The notes under the pieces were generated by a model. It saw only the letters and a list, made by a program, of their open reading frames with translations. It ran no database searches and was not told the DNA's origin. DNA of 64,000 nt from Syngnathus acus (taxonomy: Eukaryota > Chordata > Actinopteri > Syngnathiformes > Syngnathidae), in NCBI RefSeq assembly GCF_901709675.1, contig NC_051089.1, forward strand, positions 9,981,476 through 10,045,475, in the 5' to 3' direction. Each line of letters begins with the position of its first letter. Within the stretch, counting starts at the first letter, position 1. Made by a program: the position numbers and the translations under genes. Below are positions 1 to 12,290 of this stretch, piece after piece.

Positions 1-1780
1 TAGTTATCAAACGAATAAGGAAAATACCGTACATTTTGGATAAAATCAAGTTAGTCAAAATAGAATAAAATAGTTTTCTTCTTCAAAAAAAATTCTTCTG
101 AAGCGGTTAAATAATGTTCACTTTCAACTTCTGACTTTTATTTGTCGAGGTTGTCACAAGATCTCTGACTGGAGTTCAAAGCTGACAATTTACTAAGTTG
201 ATTTCATTCTTAAGGTTCTACTTCAAGTCGCCAGCGAGTGTGGCGTGGGGCCAATTCAAAGCCTCTCACTGAGCCTCTGAACTTTTCCACTTATACCCAG
301 CATGTAGTGAAATTGCTAACACTTTTAAGTCTGTCTGTCAGTCAAACTTCATAATGCTCCGATTTCTTCCTCGACTGACAGAAGTGTCTCTTAATTAAAT
401 TATGGTGGAGGGATAACCAGAGTTGGGAATGCCAATTTGTGTCCCAGACAGTGTAAAATTTGCTTTTCCACTGCTGCCAAACAGAGCAAGTGAAAGCAGA
501 CGAGGTCCTCGGGCGAACAGCAGTCGACCGGTTCTTAAGTTTCTTTTTCTTTCAACCCCCCCTCGATGCCTCACCATCAATAGTTGTCTGTTAGACGTAT
601 CAGGTGGTAAATATAGATGTTGTTTCTCAGGACAATACTACGATCAAAGTTGAAAACCTCTCTTTTGTTCAGGGTCAGATTTTGCTTTACTCGTGTTGGC
701 GTAGCTCCCTTGCAGTATCCAAAAAGTATCACGACATGACTTGTAGTATATGCTTGAAATTACCTCATGTTTCTATCATAAGAATTTTAAAATGCACTGA
801 AAAAGATAATTGGAGATTTCCTGAATTGCACCATACACCATGTTCATATAGTCTGATGTAAAGTGTGAGAAAGCCGGTGAAGGAGTTGACTTGGCAAGTG
901 CTGCATAAATGTAGTTTACCCACTGGTAACAATTTATTTTACAACGGTAAGTCTTTTTTTTTTTCTTTTTTTCTCGAAGAAGAATATAGGCAATGAAAGC
1001 AGCAAAGTGAGCAGCTGCAGGTAATTCCAGCCAGCTCGCAAATGACCCAGGGATTCAAAGTAAACATGGACGGTTTCCACCATCAACAACATTTACAAAT
1101 GCAGGAGAAGGAAGCTACTGGATTTGTGAAGAATGTGCAGCGGGAATGGAAAGCATACAAGCGTGAAGCCGGCAGATGTTGGAAATTAAACACATGCGGC
1201 ATGCGGCTAACGGGGCTGTTGGCCTATTATTCCGAGGGCAGAGCCTGCAGTTCGAGAGGACAGCTGTTCAAGGTTAATGCTTGCAGGTTTTCATCAAGCC
1301 AAATTTATCTTAATGGGTTTTCTTCAGGGGGAACTGATGTTTAGTTTTGGTGCATTCTTGTGACTCCTTGTTTAGAACTATGCGCACATAGCAGGCTCGG
1401 CTACTTACAGGTAATTAAAAAAGGTAAAACTATCCTAGTACTTATAATGCAAAGACGTTTGAGCACATTGGTGACAGCTAGGGATTATTCGCTTTGCAGT
1501 ACGTCAACTAAAACCAACTTAAACCGAAAACACAGTTTTCGTGATGTTACATTTGGGATATGGTTTTAATGTCTTCTGAAGAACATATGACGTAAAGCGG
1601 TCATTCCAGGTGTGCTTCAATGTTCACCCCACTCATCTGGTGGTTTGTTATTACTTCATTACGGCTGTCGCCTCCCATCAGGCTTGAGAGTGAATGTTGC
1701 CAGCTGCTTTTGTAGACTCGTAATTTCCCCACTTGTCCGTCTCACTTTTGGTCTACCTCCACCTGTCTTAAAACATGTAG
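1..1780. other. No gene seen; AT-rich noncoding sequence
   Basis: The frames here are short, have no recognisable domain and occur on both strands at the density expected by chance. A T-rich run lies near 951-975. I see no repeat family that I can name and no tRNA-like or splice-flanked exon that I would defend. Confidence 0.7.
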
Positions 1781-1950
1781 GGGTGGCGTGGTTCAGTGGT
1801 AGAGTGGTCGTCCCCCAATCCAGAGGTTGGGGCTTTGAGCTCTGGACACTTGACCATGTTGAACTGTCCTTGAACAAGGCACTGGAACCCCCGTTTCCTC
1901 CTGATAGCTGAATGAGGAAAGCAGTGTGAAGCGCCTTGACTACTTCAGTT
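1781..1950 (+). repeat. tRNA-derived SINE of fish type
   Basis: The 5' part is tRNA-like. An A-box match (tggttcagtgg, 1789-1799) fits the polymerase III consensus TRGYNNARNGG. About 40 bases further on is a degenerate B box (ggctttgagct, 1831-1841), with the stem-like cccccaatcc...ggttgggg between them. The tRNA-unrelated body continues through 'gtgaagcgccttgac' to about 1950. This layout is that of a retrotransposed SINE rather than a tRNA gene: the B box is damaged, there is no acceptor-stem pairing, and a long non-tRNA tail follows. I recognise the tail as a common fish SINE body but cannot assign the family name from sequence alone. The right boundary is approximate. Confidence 0.8.
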
Positions 1951-4900
1951 GAGGCTTAGGTTGGTGGGAGTACTCGGCTGGAGACTTAGCAAACCAGTTT
2001 CGAACCACTTTAGTCCCTAGTGCAAATTTAGTTTTGCAACTAATGTCTTTCATTGTGCTTTTCTCGTATATATTTGCTAAGAGCAGGTTAAGATGTGTTG
2101 GATAAGACGGCACACGTCTCCCCGGGCTGCTCCCCTGTAGATTCTGAGATCGGGAGGAATACATCGTGTATCTTGTGCTAAATCGCATTTAAATGCAGAG
2201 CAAGTAGAATTTGGGGGAGAGGGAGGGGGGGTGCCAAATCTCTGTTTTAACGGAGTGGATTTTTTTTTCTTTCTGCAGCTAGGGGTATGTTGAACAAAGT
2301 TGAAGCCCTCCTTGTCCCCCGGAGGTGTGCTAGCCTAGCATCATTAGCTGAAGTTTTTGAAGTGTTTGGCCTTTTGATGTTCCAATGTTCTCTTCAGGCT
2401 GCCTGGCCCGAAGGACTTTTAATATCACTCCTACAAATTCCCGGTGAGGAATGATTTGAACTGAGCATCTGTCAAAGAAACAGCCATTTAAATACATTGG
2501 TCACGGTTCAGGAGGCATAAAATGAGGCCAGATTAGACGGAGCACCTTTCTATGAAGGCTGGGTCCGCTCCAGTCAGGGCCAACCTGGGGCACAGCGACC
2601 CAGCCAAGCTAATTTTGCTTCGAATTCATCAAGTATCTGACACCACTGAATTTTAAACTCCCCCCTGCCTGCATCACTTGTAATACAACTAATGAACGTA
2701 AAGCATTCTATATTTGAAGATATTTTTCAGGCTAATATTTATACAGTACTAAAAAAAATAAGGATGTTAGACTTTAGGGTGAACTTTTAGGATGAGCCTG
2801 AAATGATTTGAAGACTTTAAAGGTAAACTTAATTTGACCTTTTCTAAACTTTTGATTGTATATATCCAGCTGTTCATTTTTCAGTACTTTTTGCCAAAAC
2901 CTGCTGGTCTCTAACAATGGAACTAAATGGCAAATGTATTTCCCCATCAAATCATTTTTTTGTGGTTTATCCACTAGGTTGTGCAGGAGGACCTTTGTTA
3001 GTCCATCCAGGATTGTGTGTGGACACAATCACAAGCACCCTTTCTTTCAGACACTTATCATTTGCTACATTGGATAGAAATTGTTTACATTACATCACTA
3101 TATTTTTTTTTAAGGCTGCAGTCTTGAATGCAAAGTAATTTTCTCAACTCACTTCTGACAATTGATTACAAAAATATTAACTCAGCTCAAGGAAACCACT
3201 GTTGTGTATATATAATGCAAATAAGATTTTTTTTCTCTCCAAATTTCAGAACCTTTTTCTTCATGAAAGCGGTGTCCTTATTCTATCACATGTAGCCGCA
3301 CCGCAATTATCTCTAAAATTGTTCATTAAGGTAGGGAGTGTTAATTCTCTAAAAATAGCTTCATCACAAATGGTTTGAATGAACCAGCTAATGAATCAAA
3401 ATTCAGATCAAAAGGAAAAAACGTCTAAAAAATAATGTGCTTCTGGCAAAATATGTTTTCTTTTTTGTAGGTCACTTGAAAGGGGACAGATTGGAGAACA
3501 TTTGCTTTAGATTCGTGTATACAATTAGGCAGGTCTCTAGAGTCCCTCCCCACCCCTCAAGTATAAAACTACACAAGCAAGTAAATATTTTGTTAGCTGC
3601 CCATGATTAAAATGTTTTCATAAACGAATGTTTTCTTAAAGCTCATTCTCAATATCATTAACAGTTTATTGCCTCGTCATTGTACAGTACTGCCTGCGGT
3701 CGCGTCCCTGAGTCAACCGAGTTAAAGTTGAATAAAGTCAGCTTTTCGATCAATGTGTCTATAGCTTGGAAATTTCCATGATATTTAATGTGCCAAGGCA
3801 TTGTTCTCCCTACAGGGCTTCAGTGAGATATCAGTCTTTGTCTTGTCCTCAATTTGATATGAGATGGTGGGAATGTCTTGCAAATGGAAGCCCACAGTGG
3901 GATATGCTTCAAGTTTCATTAGTCTGCATGCAAAAAAGGGTTCTTCAGAATTTGCCTTCATCTTAAGATTTGCAGCAAAGATCTCTCGCTGTTTTTTAAC
4001 AGCAAGTTTTTGGTACTTGTAAGACAGGTTCGTTACGTTCTAAAATCACCGGTATGAATCTTTTTGGATATCATCTGAATGAGTATCCAGTTAGGAAAGT
4101 TGCTTCTATTCCATTAAAATAAAGCGCCAGGAAGGTAGGAGTTGAGGGGACCAACCAAACATGAGGTGGTCTAACGAGCATCCTTTCTAAAAGTGCTCAT
4201 TATCTCCGTCATTAACTGAAGAGAGAGTTTGGCCATGAAAAATAGAAGAGTTTTGTACTTCCCGGATAATACAGTGGTGCACGAAGCTTAAGAGATGCCC
4301 CTCTTTGTGACAGCCACATGGGAGATGGGAGAAATAGAGGAGGAGGTGAAAGGCCAGGTGTCTGCGAGAGAATTTAATTAGGAAGACTGGAAGCCTTGTC
4401 CTCTGCAAACTTGCTCCAGGCTTTCGTTAATTGCCCCGTTCCTCGTTTCTTCAAGTAGTCTCTCCTCTAGTTAATTAGTATTCATTTTATGCAAGACTCT
4501 GAACACTAATTTCATATTCTACCTCCCAACTATTACCGTGATTGAAGCCAAATTTTGTTGCAATTGAAGCCAGAAACATGGGGCATAAAGTAATGAAGTA
4601 GTTAGACAACGCCACAGCAATAAGGCTGACAATGTTTCAACTGATAGATGGAAAATGAAAAGTCAAATCCGTTTTTAGTATGAAGTCGTACCCAGAGAAA
4701 ATAGACGCCGATATATTCAACACAGCCTCTCCAATAAGAGATAGAGGGTATACCCTCTCAAGTACACACATTTTGCGCTGCAGAATAACGTGCACAACAG
4801 TTGCTGGGAATTGTTAAATCACAGGGGAAACACTCTGTTGTTTGGATTACTTCAGAATTTGCCCACCATTTCTCTCCTTATCACATTTTTATAGCCAAGC

Positions 4901-5485
4901 TAAGACCAGTGTTCCAGTGTTCAATCCTATCGTCTGTAGTAGCTGCAGGATTATGTGGATGATAGGTGAAAGTCAGAGCAGAAAAACTTTTCATATGCAT
5001 ACTCAACTTTGTTAAAAATGTTTTAAGGTGGGGGAAGTTACATGCGCAGGAACTCTTTACAATAATACGTAATTATATTTGTACTTGCATATGAAGGTGT
5101 AGCTAAAAGGTAAAGCGTATAGAGTCTCTGTAGCTGGGTCACTGTCTGGGACTTTTATATCAACCAGCTACACGGGGGAAGAAAAAGTCGTACTCTTTTA
5201 CGAAGTGCACAAAGTTAATACTCCTGCCTTCTGAGTGTTTCAGAAAATGCAATCTTGTATGCCCACCGTGGTGTCCCTGTGTTTTTGTGCCTCCGTTTTT
5301 TGCTGCACCCTACATGATTCACTTGTGAATGAACTCTATACCTGCTGTTTTAAAGGTACATTTTTAGCTTGCAGCATAAGCTGATTTCTGTGAAATCCCC
5401 TCCCCCCCTTGATAGATTGTTGAAACCATTGATCTAATTTTGAAAGCCTCTCATTCCTTCCCTGCATCCTTTCCTTTTTGTGTGG
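1951..5485. other. No gene seen; noncoding
   Basis: Low-complexity T and A runs and short chance frames on both strands. The only structured item noted is a perfect 16-bp palindrome at 4743-4758 (agagggtataccctct). No named repeat was recognised. Confidence 0.65.
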
Positions 5486-5489
5486 TGTG

Positions 5490-5890
5490 GCATAAACCTA
5501 ATTTGCCCGTGCCTCATGCAGTGGCTCACCCGGCAAGGTGGCAAAATAGAGTGAATATATAAATAAAGGAACCCCTGAAACGAGTCTTTCACAGCGGTAG
5601 TGATTTTTATAGAGCGGATCAATTAAATTTGTCGTATTTGCAACGATGGGGGCTCTGTAACTCAATAAGACGTAATGTGGCTGAAAAGGCCTCTCACGGC
5701 GCGGCAGCCAGTCGGTGACTGTTACCGTGGGAGTATTAACATGCAGGGACTTCAGAGGCATAAAATAGGTGCAGGCCAATTAGAATCAAGAGCAGCCCAG
5801 AAAGCGAAGATGTGGGTGGGCATCTTTGGCCACCGGGCCCCACTGCGAGGGCAAACGGCACAGAGGACATCACAGCTTGTAGTTTTTGAA
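5490..5890. promoter_or_regulatory. Candidate conserved noncoding / enhancer-like element
   Basis: This stretch is richer in sequence complexity and CpG than the AT-rich sequence around it. It has a mixed AT core (ggatcaattaaatttgtcg and nearby tttat motifs, about 5610-5640), a CpG-retaining block (ctcacggcgcggcagccag, about 5692-5710) and homeodomain-like ATTA sites. Frames on both strands are short and mutually exclusive, so it does not read as an exon. The call is inference from composition; no cross-species comparison was available. Confidence 0.3.
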
Positions 5891-5894
5891 CCAA

Positions 5895-6555
5895 GCCCAA
5901 TCTGATCCTTTCTCCTTCCACACCAGCACTGTTATATTGGCTATGTTCTAAAAATGTGTTGAAGGCTGTGATATTATTTATTGGAACAAATTAGTTCCAA
6001 AATGCCAGGGCACAAATCCCACTGCTGCCACAACAACACGCTTTTGACATGCAGCCAGTTTTGGTGAAAGTTTTCATCATCTAGGCTTCTCACCAAATCA
6101 CACAAAAGACCGATGTGAAAATCTTATCTAGTATATCATTTCAGTTGGTTATATTGATGTATGTAAAAGGCTAGTTTTAGCTACTCTCTTTATTTCATTA
6201 ACGTCTTATATTCTTATGTTCAGCTAACATTCTGTCTTGATATTGCCTGCAAAGTAAGTGGTCTGTTTGAGATATTTCTTTATGGAATAAGTTCATTTTT
6301 CTCTGCTTTTTGATCAACAACCAGTGTTTTTGCTGCTTATCAAAGAACAGCAACAAGCTAGAAACAAACATTTTTTTTTTTGTTCCTGGTGAATGAGGAA
6401 ATGTATTAGTATTGTCACAGTACTCGATATTCTCTGTGACTTGAAAAATCTGCCAAAATACTGGCAATGTGGTGAACTCTGCTTTGAAAATGAATTCAGA
6501 TCATAGTTATGGACCAAATTTGGATCATATTCAGTGCCACAACAAACCACAATCA
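5895..6555. other. No gene seen; AT-rich noncoding
   Basis: AT-rich sequence with a T run near 6371-6381. No repeat family or coding signal recognised. Confidence 0.6.
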
Positions 6556-6559
6556 ATAA

Positions 6560-7810
6560 TTCCTAAAACTATACCCAACTTCCCTTATGTGTGTTTCTGT
6601 GTGTATCAGAGGTGGAATGCAGCAAAAGGTTGGAAACACAAAGTGCCTGAGGACATTGTAACAATGTCCCTTGCGCCACCAGCCCCCCTGACACAATTAC
6701 CCACTCATGTCTAATTGGCATTTGAGGCTTCGCTGCTTGATCGACCATGGTCACATCAGCATGAAGTGGCAGGCCAGCGTCAGCCAAGCTGTGATTTAGC
6801 TGGTATCACGCTTTGTTACTCTTGGAGCTGCTTACATAATTTGCCGATGTAAATTTGCGCTGCCTAATTAACACGGTCAGCCTCTCATTTAATGCGAATA
6901 GACGTGGGATGCGGCCGTCCCCTCGCACTCCTCTCTGTTTCGCTGACTGGGCTGTCTCTCTGGACCGCCTCGCAACTTGGTCGAGCAAATCCAAAGCTTT
7001 GCGGCGGCTTCTACTCTCGCAAACTTTTCATAAGCGAATTAAACAATTAAGTCGTTCTAATTTGCTGCTTAAGCAAGCCTCGAACTTTGGAGTGGTTCAA
7101 ACAGCGGTGCGTGGACACAAATGCGGCTGACAGGTCTCGCTCCAGAGAAGTGCCTTGTGATATTTGAGGGGACTGCGCTTCAGACAAATAATCATACTCT
7201 CAATTAGAGTCCCTTTCTCTACTTTATGGTGTGTGCAATGCTTAATAGGCTCTACCCACAGAACTGTCGCTCCAGGTCTGCGCACGTATCATTATCCGAG
7301 CCCATCTCCCGTGTTAATAAACGACAAGCTTCCGGAATATTGATTTGTTAACCTTCAAAGTGGCACCAGCGTATGCAGACAGCAGTTATGGGGGAAATAT
7401 GCTGAATGTCTGGCGCATAGATAATGCTTTGCTGCAGAAAGTTACTCATTTCAACTGCTTTTGCACTTGTTAGTGTGCGATGGATGCCCCTTAATTGGTG
7501 AGCGCTTGATGTTAAAACAAGGGCTTCCGCTCACCACTGTAAGCTTAATACGTAGCAAGCCCGTCCAGTCACTCAGCCGCTCGGGATATGAGATGAGAAT
7601 AGCGGTTTGTGATGATGGCAGGGTCAGTGAGCATCTCATTCGCACAAGCCCGCCCCGCTCCCTCCTATTGCCGCTCGCCCGTTTGTCTCGGTGTCGCACT
7701 GCAGGGTAATCAGGACAGTGACACAAAGCCTGGCAGTGGAGGAGATCTCATTTGTCTTTGCTTTGTGCCTCAATGAACAAAGCACAAAAGTTCAAACGGA
7801 GCAAACTTTG
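6560..7810. promoter_or_regulatory. Candidate cluster of regulatory elements with locally high CpG
   Basis: Three features distinguish this block. First, a 19-bp perfect inverted repeat at 6651-6669 (ggacattgt-a-acaatgtcc) places two SOX-type ACAAT sites back to back. Second, 6895-7030 and 7550-7710 keep many CpG dinucleotides in an otherwise CpG-poor window. Third, 7750-7815 has several AACAAAG/CTTTGT motifs of SOX/LEF type. No frame is long or continuous enough to be an exon. Vertebrate developmental enhancers commonly look like this, but the call is inference and needs alignment. Confidence 0.35.
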
Positions 7811-7879
7811 TGTACCTTCATTTGCATCATATAACTTTTTAATAATGTGTACGGCCTAATTTTTCTATTATAATGGTTC

Positions 7880-7930
7880 ATCTTATACTATATATCTTAT
7901 CTTATATCATCTTATATTATATCTTATCTA
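7880..7930. repeat. Imperfect ATCTTAT-type simple repeat
   Basis: Repeated atcttat/ttatatc words form a short degenerate tandem array. No associated element is visible. Confidence 0.7.
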
Positions 7931-8695
7931 TGGTGTATGAGACAAAGTTCTTGTATTGGTGTGACTGAGTTGAGTTTTGCTACGTCAAGGTTGAACGGGA
8001 GGCTTAAACACAATCATCCCAAATTGGGAATTCTTTCTAAGAGGCCCAATAAAACAGCTTCCTCGCGGCTTTGTAAAACAGGAGCAATGTGCTTTTAATC
8101 AATACAAGCTGTTCCTCTATGAAAACATGCTTTACATTTACTTGAGTCTATCAACACAGCTGGTGAGTTTGTAAAGATTCTGGACTTTGTAGTGCATTGG
8201 CTAAAATGGATTAAAATCAACAGAGATTTTTTAAAATATTTTTTATTGTATGTTTTTATAAATTATTTGCAGTCCTCCTTTCATAGCGTGCATGTTTCAT
8301 GTGTGTGTGCATGTGTGTGTTTGTGTGTTTTCTTTCTTCAAGTTGCGTGCAAAGCTTCTGCAAAGATTTGGTAATAAACAGCAATTCCCCAAGGGTCAGC
8401 TTATTGTTGTTTATGTTATGTGAGACGACGTCCTGGAACCCAAAGCAGGAGCGTTTTTTTTGCGATTGAAGCAGGTGGGTTGTGCACTTCAAAGACCAAA
8501 AGATAATCTTTAAAAAAAATTCCAAAGCCTGGCTCTAAAATTCGCAGGACCTCTAGGAGCTTCTGCTCACAAAGACATGGGGCTCATCACGGGGTTCCCG
8601 CCAATCCAGGAATGCTTTTATGCTTCTGAGCCCCTAACTTTAGTTGCTTTATTAGACGGAGTTATTATGTATAATATATATATTCCAAATGCTCG
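7931..8695. other. No gene seen; includes a (TG)n-rich tract
   Basis: A TG-rich tract covers about 8297-8331 and is interrupted by gc and tt. The rest is AT-rich without recognisable coding sequence or repeats. Confidence 0.6.
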
Positions 8696-8699
8696 TGGG

Positions 8700-8960
8700 T
8701 CTTGAAAGAACTTAGACGAAATCCCGAAGAAATAACCTTAGAGTTGGAGGCTTGTGCCAAAGCATCAGTTGATTCAAAGGCTCAGCTGCAAAGTCGGCCG
8801 TAACACAGAGGGAGAAGCGCAAGGTCAATCGCTGGATAAATTGCCCTAAAATCGTTGTACCGTGCAAGCGGAAGAGATTTTTATTATTTGGAAACGTTTA
8901 AAATCTCTGAGCAGAATGAGAATAAAAGCGAGATTGTGCCGTCACCACATTTAATAATGT
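8700..8960. promoter_or_regulatory. Candidate conserved noncoding element
   Basis: Complex sequence with retained CpG (aagtcggccgtaacac, caaggtcaatcgctgg) followed by an AT-rich core (agatttttattatttgg). It contains an AGGTCA-like nuclear receptor half-site (aaggtcaat, about 8821-8829). Candidate by composition only. Confidence 0.22.
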
Positions 8961-10535
8961 GAGTTGGAACTTTTGGGAGTCAAAATGCACTGATTTGAGA
9001 TAGCTTGTGTCAGCTTTATTTAAATGCTGTGCCGACACAAAAGTTGACTTCTCATTGATGATACTTTGGGCTCCCCCCACTGCCCCCCAACCTCCATATA
9101 AACAATGGTCACTTTCTGACTGGTAGGCAGAATAGGTAACAAAACAAAAATTGCTGTATATTTTTTCTGGCTAGCTAAAACTTGTTAAACATATTTTAAA
9201 ATTGGTCGCATAACATGTGCTGTACATTTGTGATTTGGTCTAAGTTTTTCAAGATCAGGCCAACATCGGGTTTGTGTCGATCAATCACATTTGATGTTGT
9301 CGGTTTGTGGCCCTTCTAAATTTAAGGCTCAAATTATAGGCACATCTTAAGTTACGTGACAACTAATGGGCATTTAGTTGGGTAATATGTAGCTTGGAAA
9401 ATATGGAAGGCAGAATAGAAACTGAAATAGGTGTGTGGTTGAAATGGTTTCAGATGGAAATTGCTTCTCTCACACAGTTATGTAACTGGATGGGCCAACT
9501 TTGGCTGAGTCTGCAAATGTGCTTGAGCACAATCTCATCTATTCCCATTAAACTAATGTGACACGGCCACCAACGCATCATCTCATTTTCATATCAAAAA
9601 GCAGGTCTTTGTGAAGTGTGGTTGTATTCTTTGTGCCTGCAGAGGGGGATGTTGCACTGAACAAAAGCTTGCAGCCTCTGTTTTAAAGAAATACTGCAAT
9701 GACTGCCCCCCCCCCCTTGCAGCTTAATGGTTTGGTTTGCAGGTCTTAAGCACTAGATCATAATACAACTATAACAACTTGTGTTTTGCCTCTTGTTCTC
9801 ACTTCGAGTTTAATCATATCTTAGGAGCTTGGGGGTGAATGCAATTTATGAAAATTAGACAAATTTTAAAAACAAACGTGGAAGGTCATCATAACGGAAT
9901 AGTGTATTAGCTCCAGAGCATTGTTACATCTTGAGCTGAGCACACAATTAGCTCATAAAAGACAATGCAGAATCTTGTCAGTTAAAACACACTACGGCAT
10001 TAAGGGATATATTATGTATATAAAGTTTAGCATGTGTTGTAGTGGACCATGAGGAGCGTGCTCAAATTAATTCCACCATTTCTCAATTTAATTGTGGGAG
10101 GCACAAAATAGTAGTTCTGCCATTGGACAGTGTTTTTCCGAAAGCGTTACAATAAGCGCAAGTTGAGGAACAAGCGAGAAAGGTTCAAGATGACACAGTG
10201 ACGGTTCAGATAGCCCCCCCTCTCTTGCGCTGGAGCCGCCTGTCAGAAAGAGCGAAGTAGCCATTTTGTGGCGAATGGGTGATGCGCTAGAGATGAGGTG
10301 GTTAACACCCTTCTGCAGTATCCTCATCTCTCGCCCCTCTAATTTTCCCCCTCTTTCTTTTCCCCGCTCTTTTGCTCAGTCGACTATGAAGACACTTCAT
10401 CTTCTTTGACAGTATGACCACTGCTGCATGTTCTGATGCGTTCAGCATACCTCGCCGCATCATAAATAAATCAGAGAAATGACTTTTTCTTCTTTCCTCA
10501 CGTGTTTCTTTATCTCCCCGTCTTCTGCAACAGTT
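8961..10535. other. No gene seen; noncoding
   Basis: Includes an 11-base C run at 9706-9716 and a pyrimidine-rich tract at about 10331-10372. Short chance frames only. The 9930-9990 stretch (acaattagctcataaaag) has homeodomain-like sites but no firm call can be made. Confidence 0.6.
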
Positions 10536-10539
10536 ATCT

Positions 10540-10740
10540 CTCGAAGATACTGGAAAACGGGAAATGGAGCGCCCGTGGATTTCCTACGCGCGTATCCGCC
10601 GTCACCGTTCTTAATACGTTTGTTGGATGAGCGCCTTTCCAACCCCCTTTTGTGAATATCTCCCAGGAATGAAATTATTTTTTGCTCCGTAATGATACGC
10701 ACCGACGTTATCGGGGTCTAATTTCAATTGAAATGTCATG
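10540..10740. promoter_or_regulatory. Candidate conserved noncoding element
   Basis: High-complexity sequence with many CpGs (ctacgcgcgtatccgccgtc; cgcaccgacgttatcgg) next to AT motifs (taatttcaattgaaatg, a near palindrome). CpG retention in a CpG-depleted vertebrate background can reflect constraint or a hypomethylated element. No coding interpretation fits. Confidence 0.27.
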
Positions 10741-11755
10741 AATGTGAGCAATTTTTTTTTGTTTTATTTTTTTCTAATAATGAAGATACCCAGGGGGATG
10801 CGCGTTTAGCGCGTGGGTTGCATTGTGACATAGACGCTGTACAAAAGAACTATTGCGTTTTGTTGTTCCTTCTGGAGCCAGAAAACACCAACACGCATGT
10901 ACATTTGTGCTGGCGGAGATTACATGCGAAGGTGGGGGTGAGGTGTGGCTGCTGGAGAAAGGGGGTTTTGGGGGGGTAGAGAAAGATCGTCAAGAAGCCA
11001 CCCCCCCTCGCCCCTCCCCCACAGACTCCTAGTTACCCAGTCCCTCCACCCCTTGCTGTAATCTCCACTCCTCCACGGGTAGTCTCAAACCTTGTGTTCG
11101 TCCACCACCAACCAATTACCTGGCAACCCTGCCCTTATCCCCAGCATAGGCGTGATGCTGCTGCATGATGGGGTTTTTTGTATATTGAATTCCATCTCCT
11201 GGTGAGATAAAGGGTGGAGGAACAGGGCTCTGCCGCTGTGCTAGATAAGTGTTTCTCGCAAACCGTTCCTCGCCGCTTCTTCTGACACTGATTGTGGAGA
11301 AAAGAGACATTGGCTATGGCAGGGGGTGAAGATGTGGGGGTGGAGGGCTGGCTGCTGCAAGCTGGGACCCAATTTCAGTATGATTTCCTTCTTGTTTTTA
11401 ATTTGTTATAAAGCAGAGCTCAGAGACAAACTTGGATCTCCGCCGCATTGCTTTCCTGCCATGTTTATGAAGTCTACATGTCACCATTTGGATCAATTTT
11501 CACACGGCAAGCGAATATTCTTCTGGCATCCCTTGTTCTCGTTGTAGACATACCAAACGGCAGATATTACTCTGTGGATCGATACTTTGTCTTCATTTAG
11601 GGCAGCTGTTCAATCTGCAGAGGTGACAGTTATGGGTTGAGCCTTTATTCAGCCTCATCCCTTCCTTCTCAGTCCTATTTGTAAGCTGTCCTGCAAAGTG
11701 TCCCCAGGTACCTGTGGCCTGAGCCCAAGCCCATCCATCTGTCTTTGTCTTAGCC
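10741..11755. other. No gene seen; G-rich then C-rich tracts
   Basis: A G-rich stretch near 10930-10980 is followed by a C-rich stretch near 10999-11065. No continuous coding frame or named repeat recognised. Confidence 0.6.
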
Positions 11756-11759
11756 ACTA

Positions 11760-12290
11760 CAGGGAACCACACACGCATTGCTTGTCCGGGGGAACAATGT
11801 AAGTGATGGACCCCCGTTCATGCATCAAACCTGCGAGGCGTTTGACATTGCAGGACGGAGGCGCTGAAACTAATGACCACAGCAATATGTACCAGGCGTT
11901 AAAAATAGAGCACCGCAGAGGAGTGTTGAAATCTGAAGCTGGGGGAGCCACTGTGTGACCCCGGCACCACCACAGCCACCATGTCCTTCCTCTTCTTTTG
12001 AGGTTAATGAAAGTTGCCTTGAGTGCAGAGCAAAAAGATGTTTCTAGTTAGCCAAAATGAGTGATACTCAATGACTCGGACACTAACGTGCCGCAATTGA
12101 ATTTCTTCTTTTGTCAGCCGGGAGTCGGTCCCGCTGCAGAGCCTCCCTAACAGCTGTGCCCTCTCCGCTCAACCAAGCCCCCAAGGTCAAGTGTGAGGGG
12201 TCAAGTTTAACCTGAAACCAGACAGAGTGACAGGAAGGGGGAGAAATGGCATTGCTACTTTCCCGCAGAGTGTAGCTCATCAACAATGCG
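11760..12290. promoter_or_regulatory. Candidate regulatory block, two sub-elements
   Basis: Sub-elements at about 11760-11950 and 12080-12290 show balanced, complex sequence with CpG. The second has two direct nuclear receptor half-sites, AGGTCA (12184-12189) and GGGTCA (12198-12203), separated by 8 bases: a DR8 arrangement. Frames in both are short and conflicting. Regulatory function is inferred, not shown. Confidence 0.27.

Noticed and set aside
1781-1855. Functional tRNA gene
   Set aside because: A-box-like sequence is present, but the B box is degenerate, acceptor pairing is missing and a SINE body follows.
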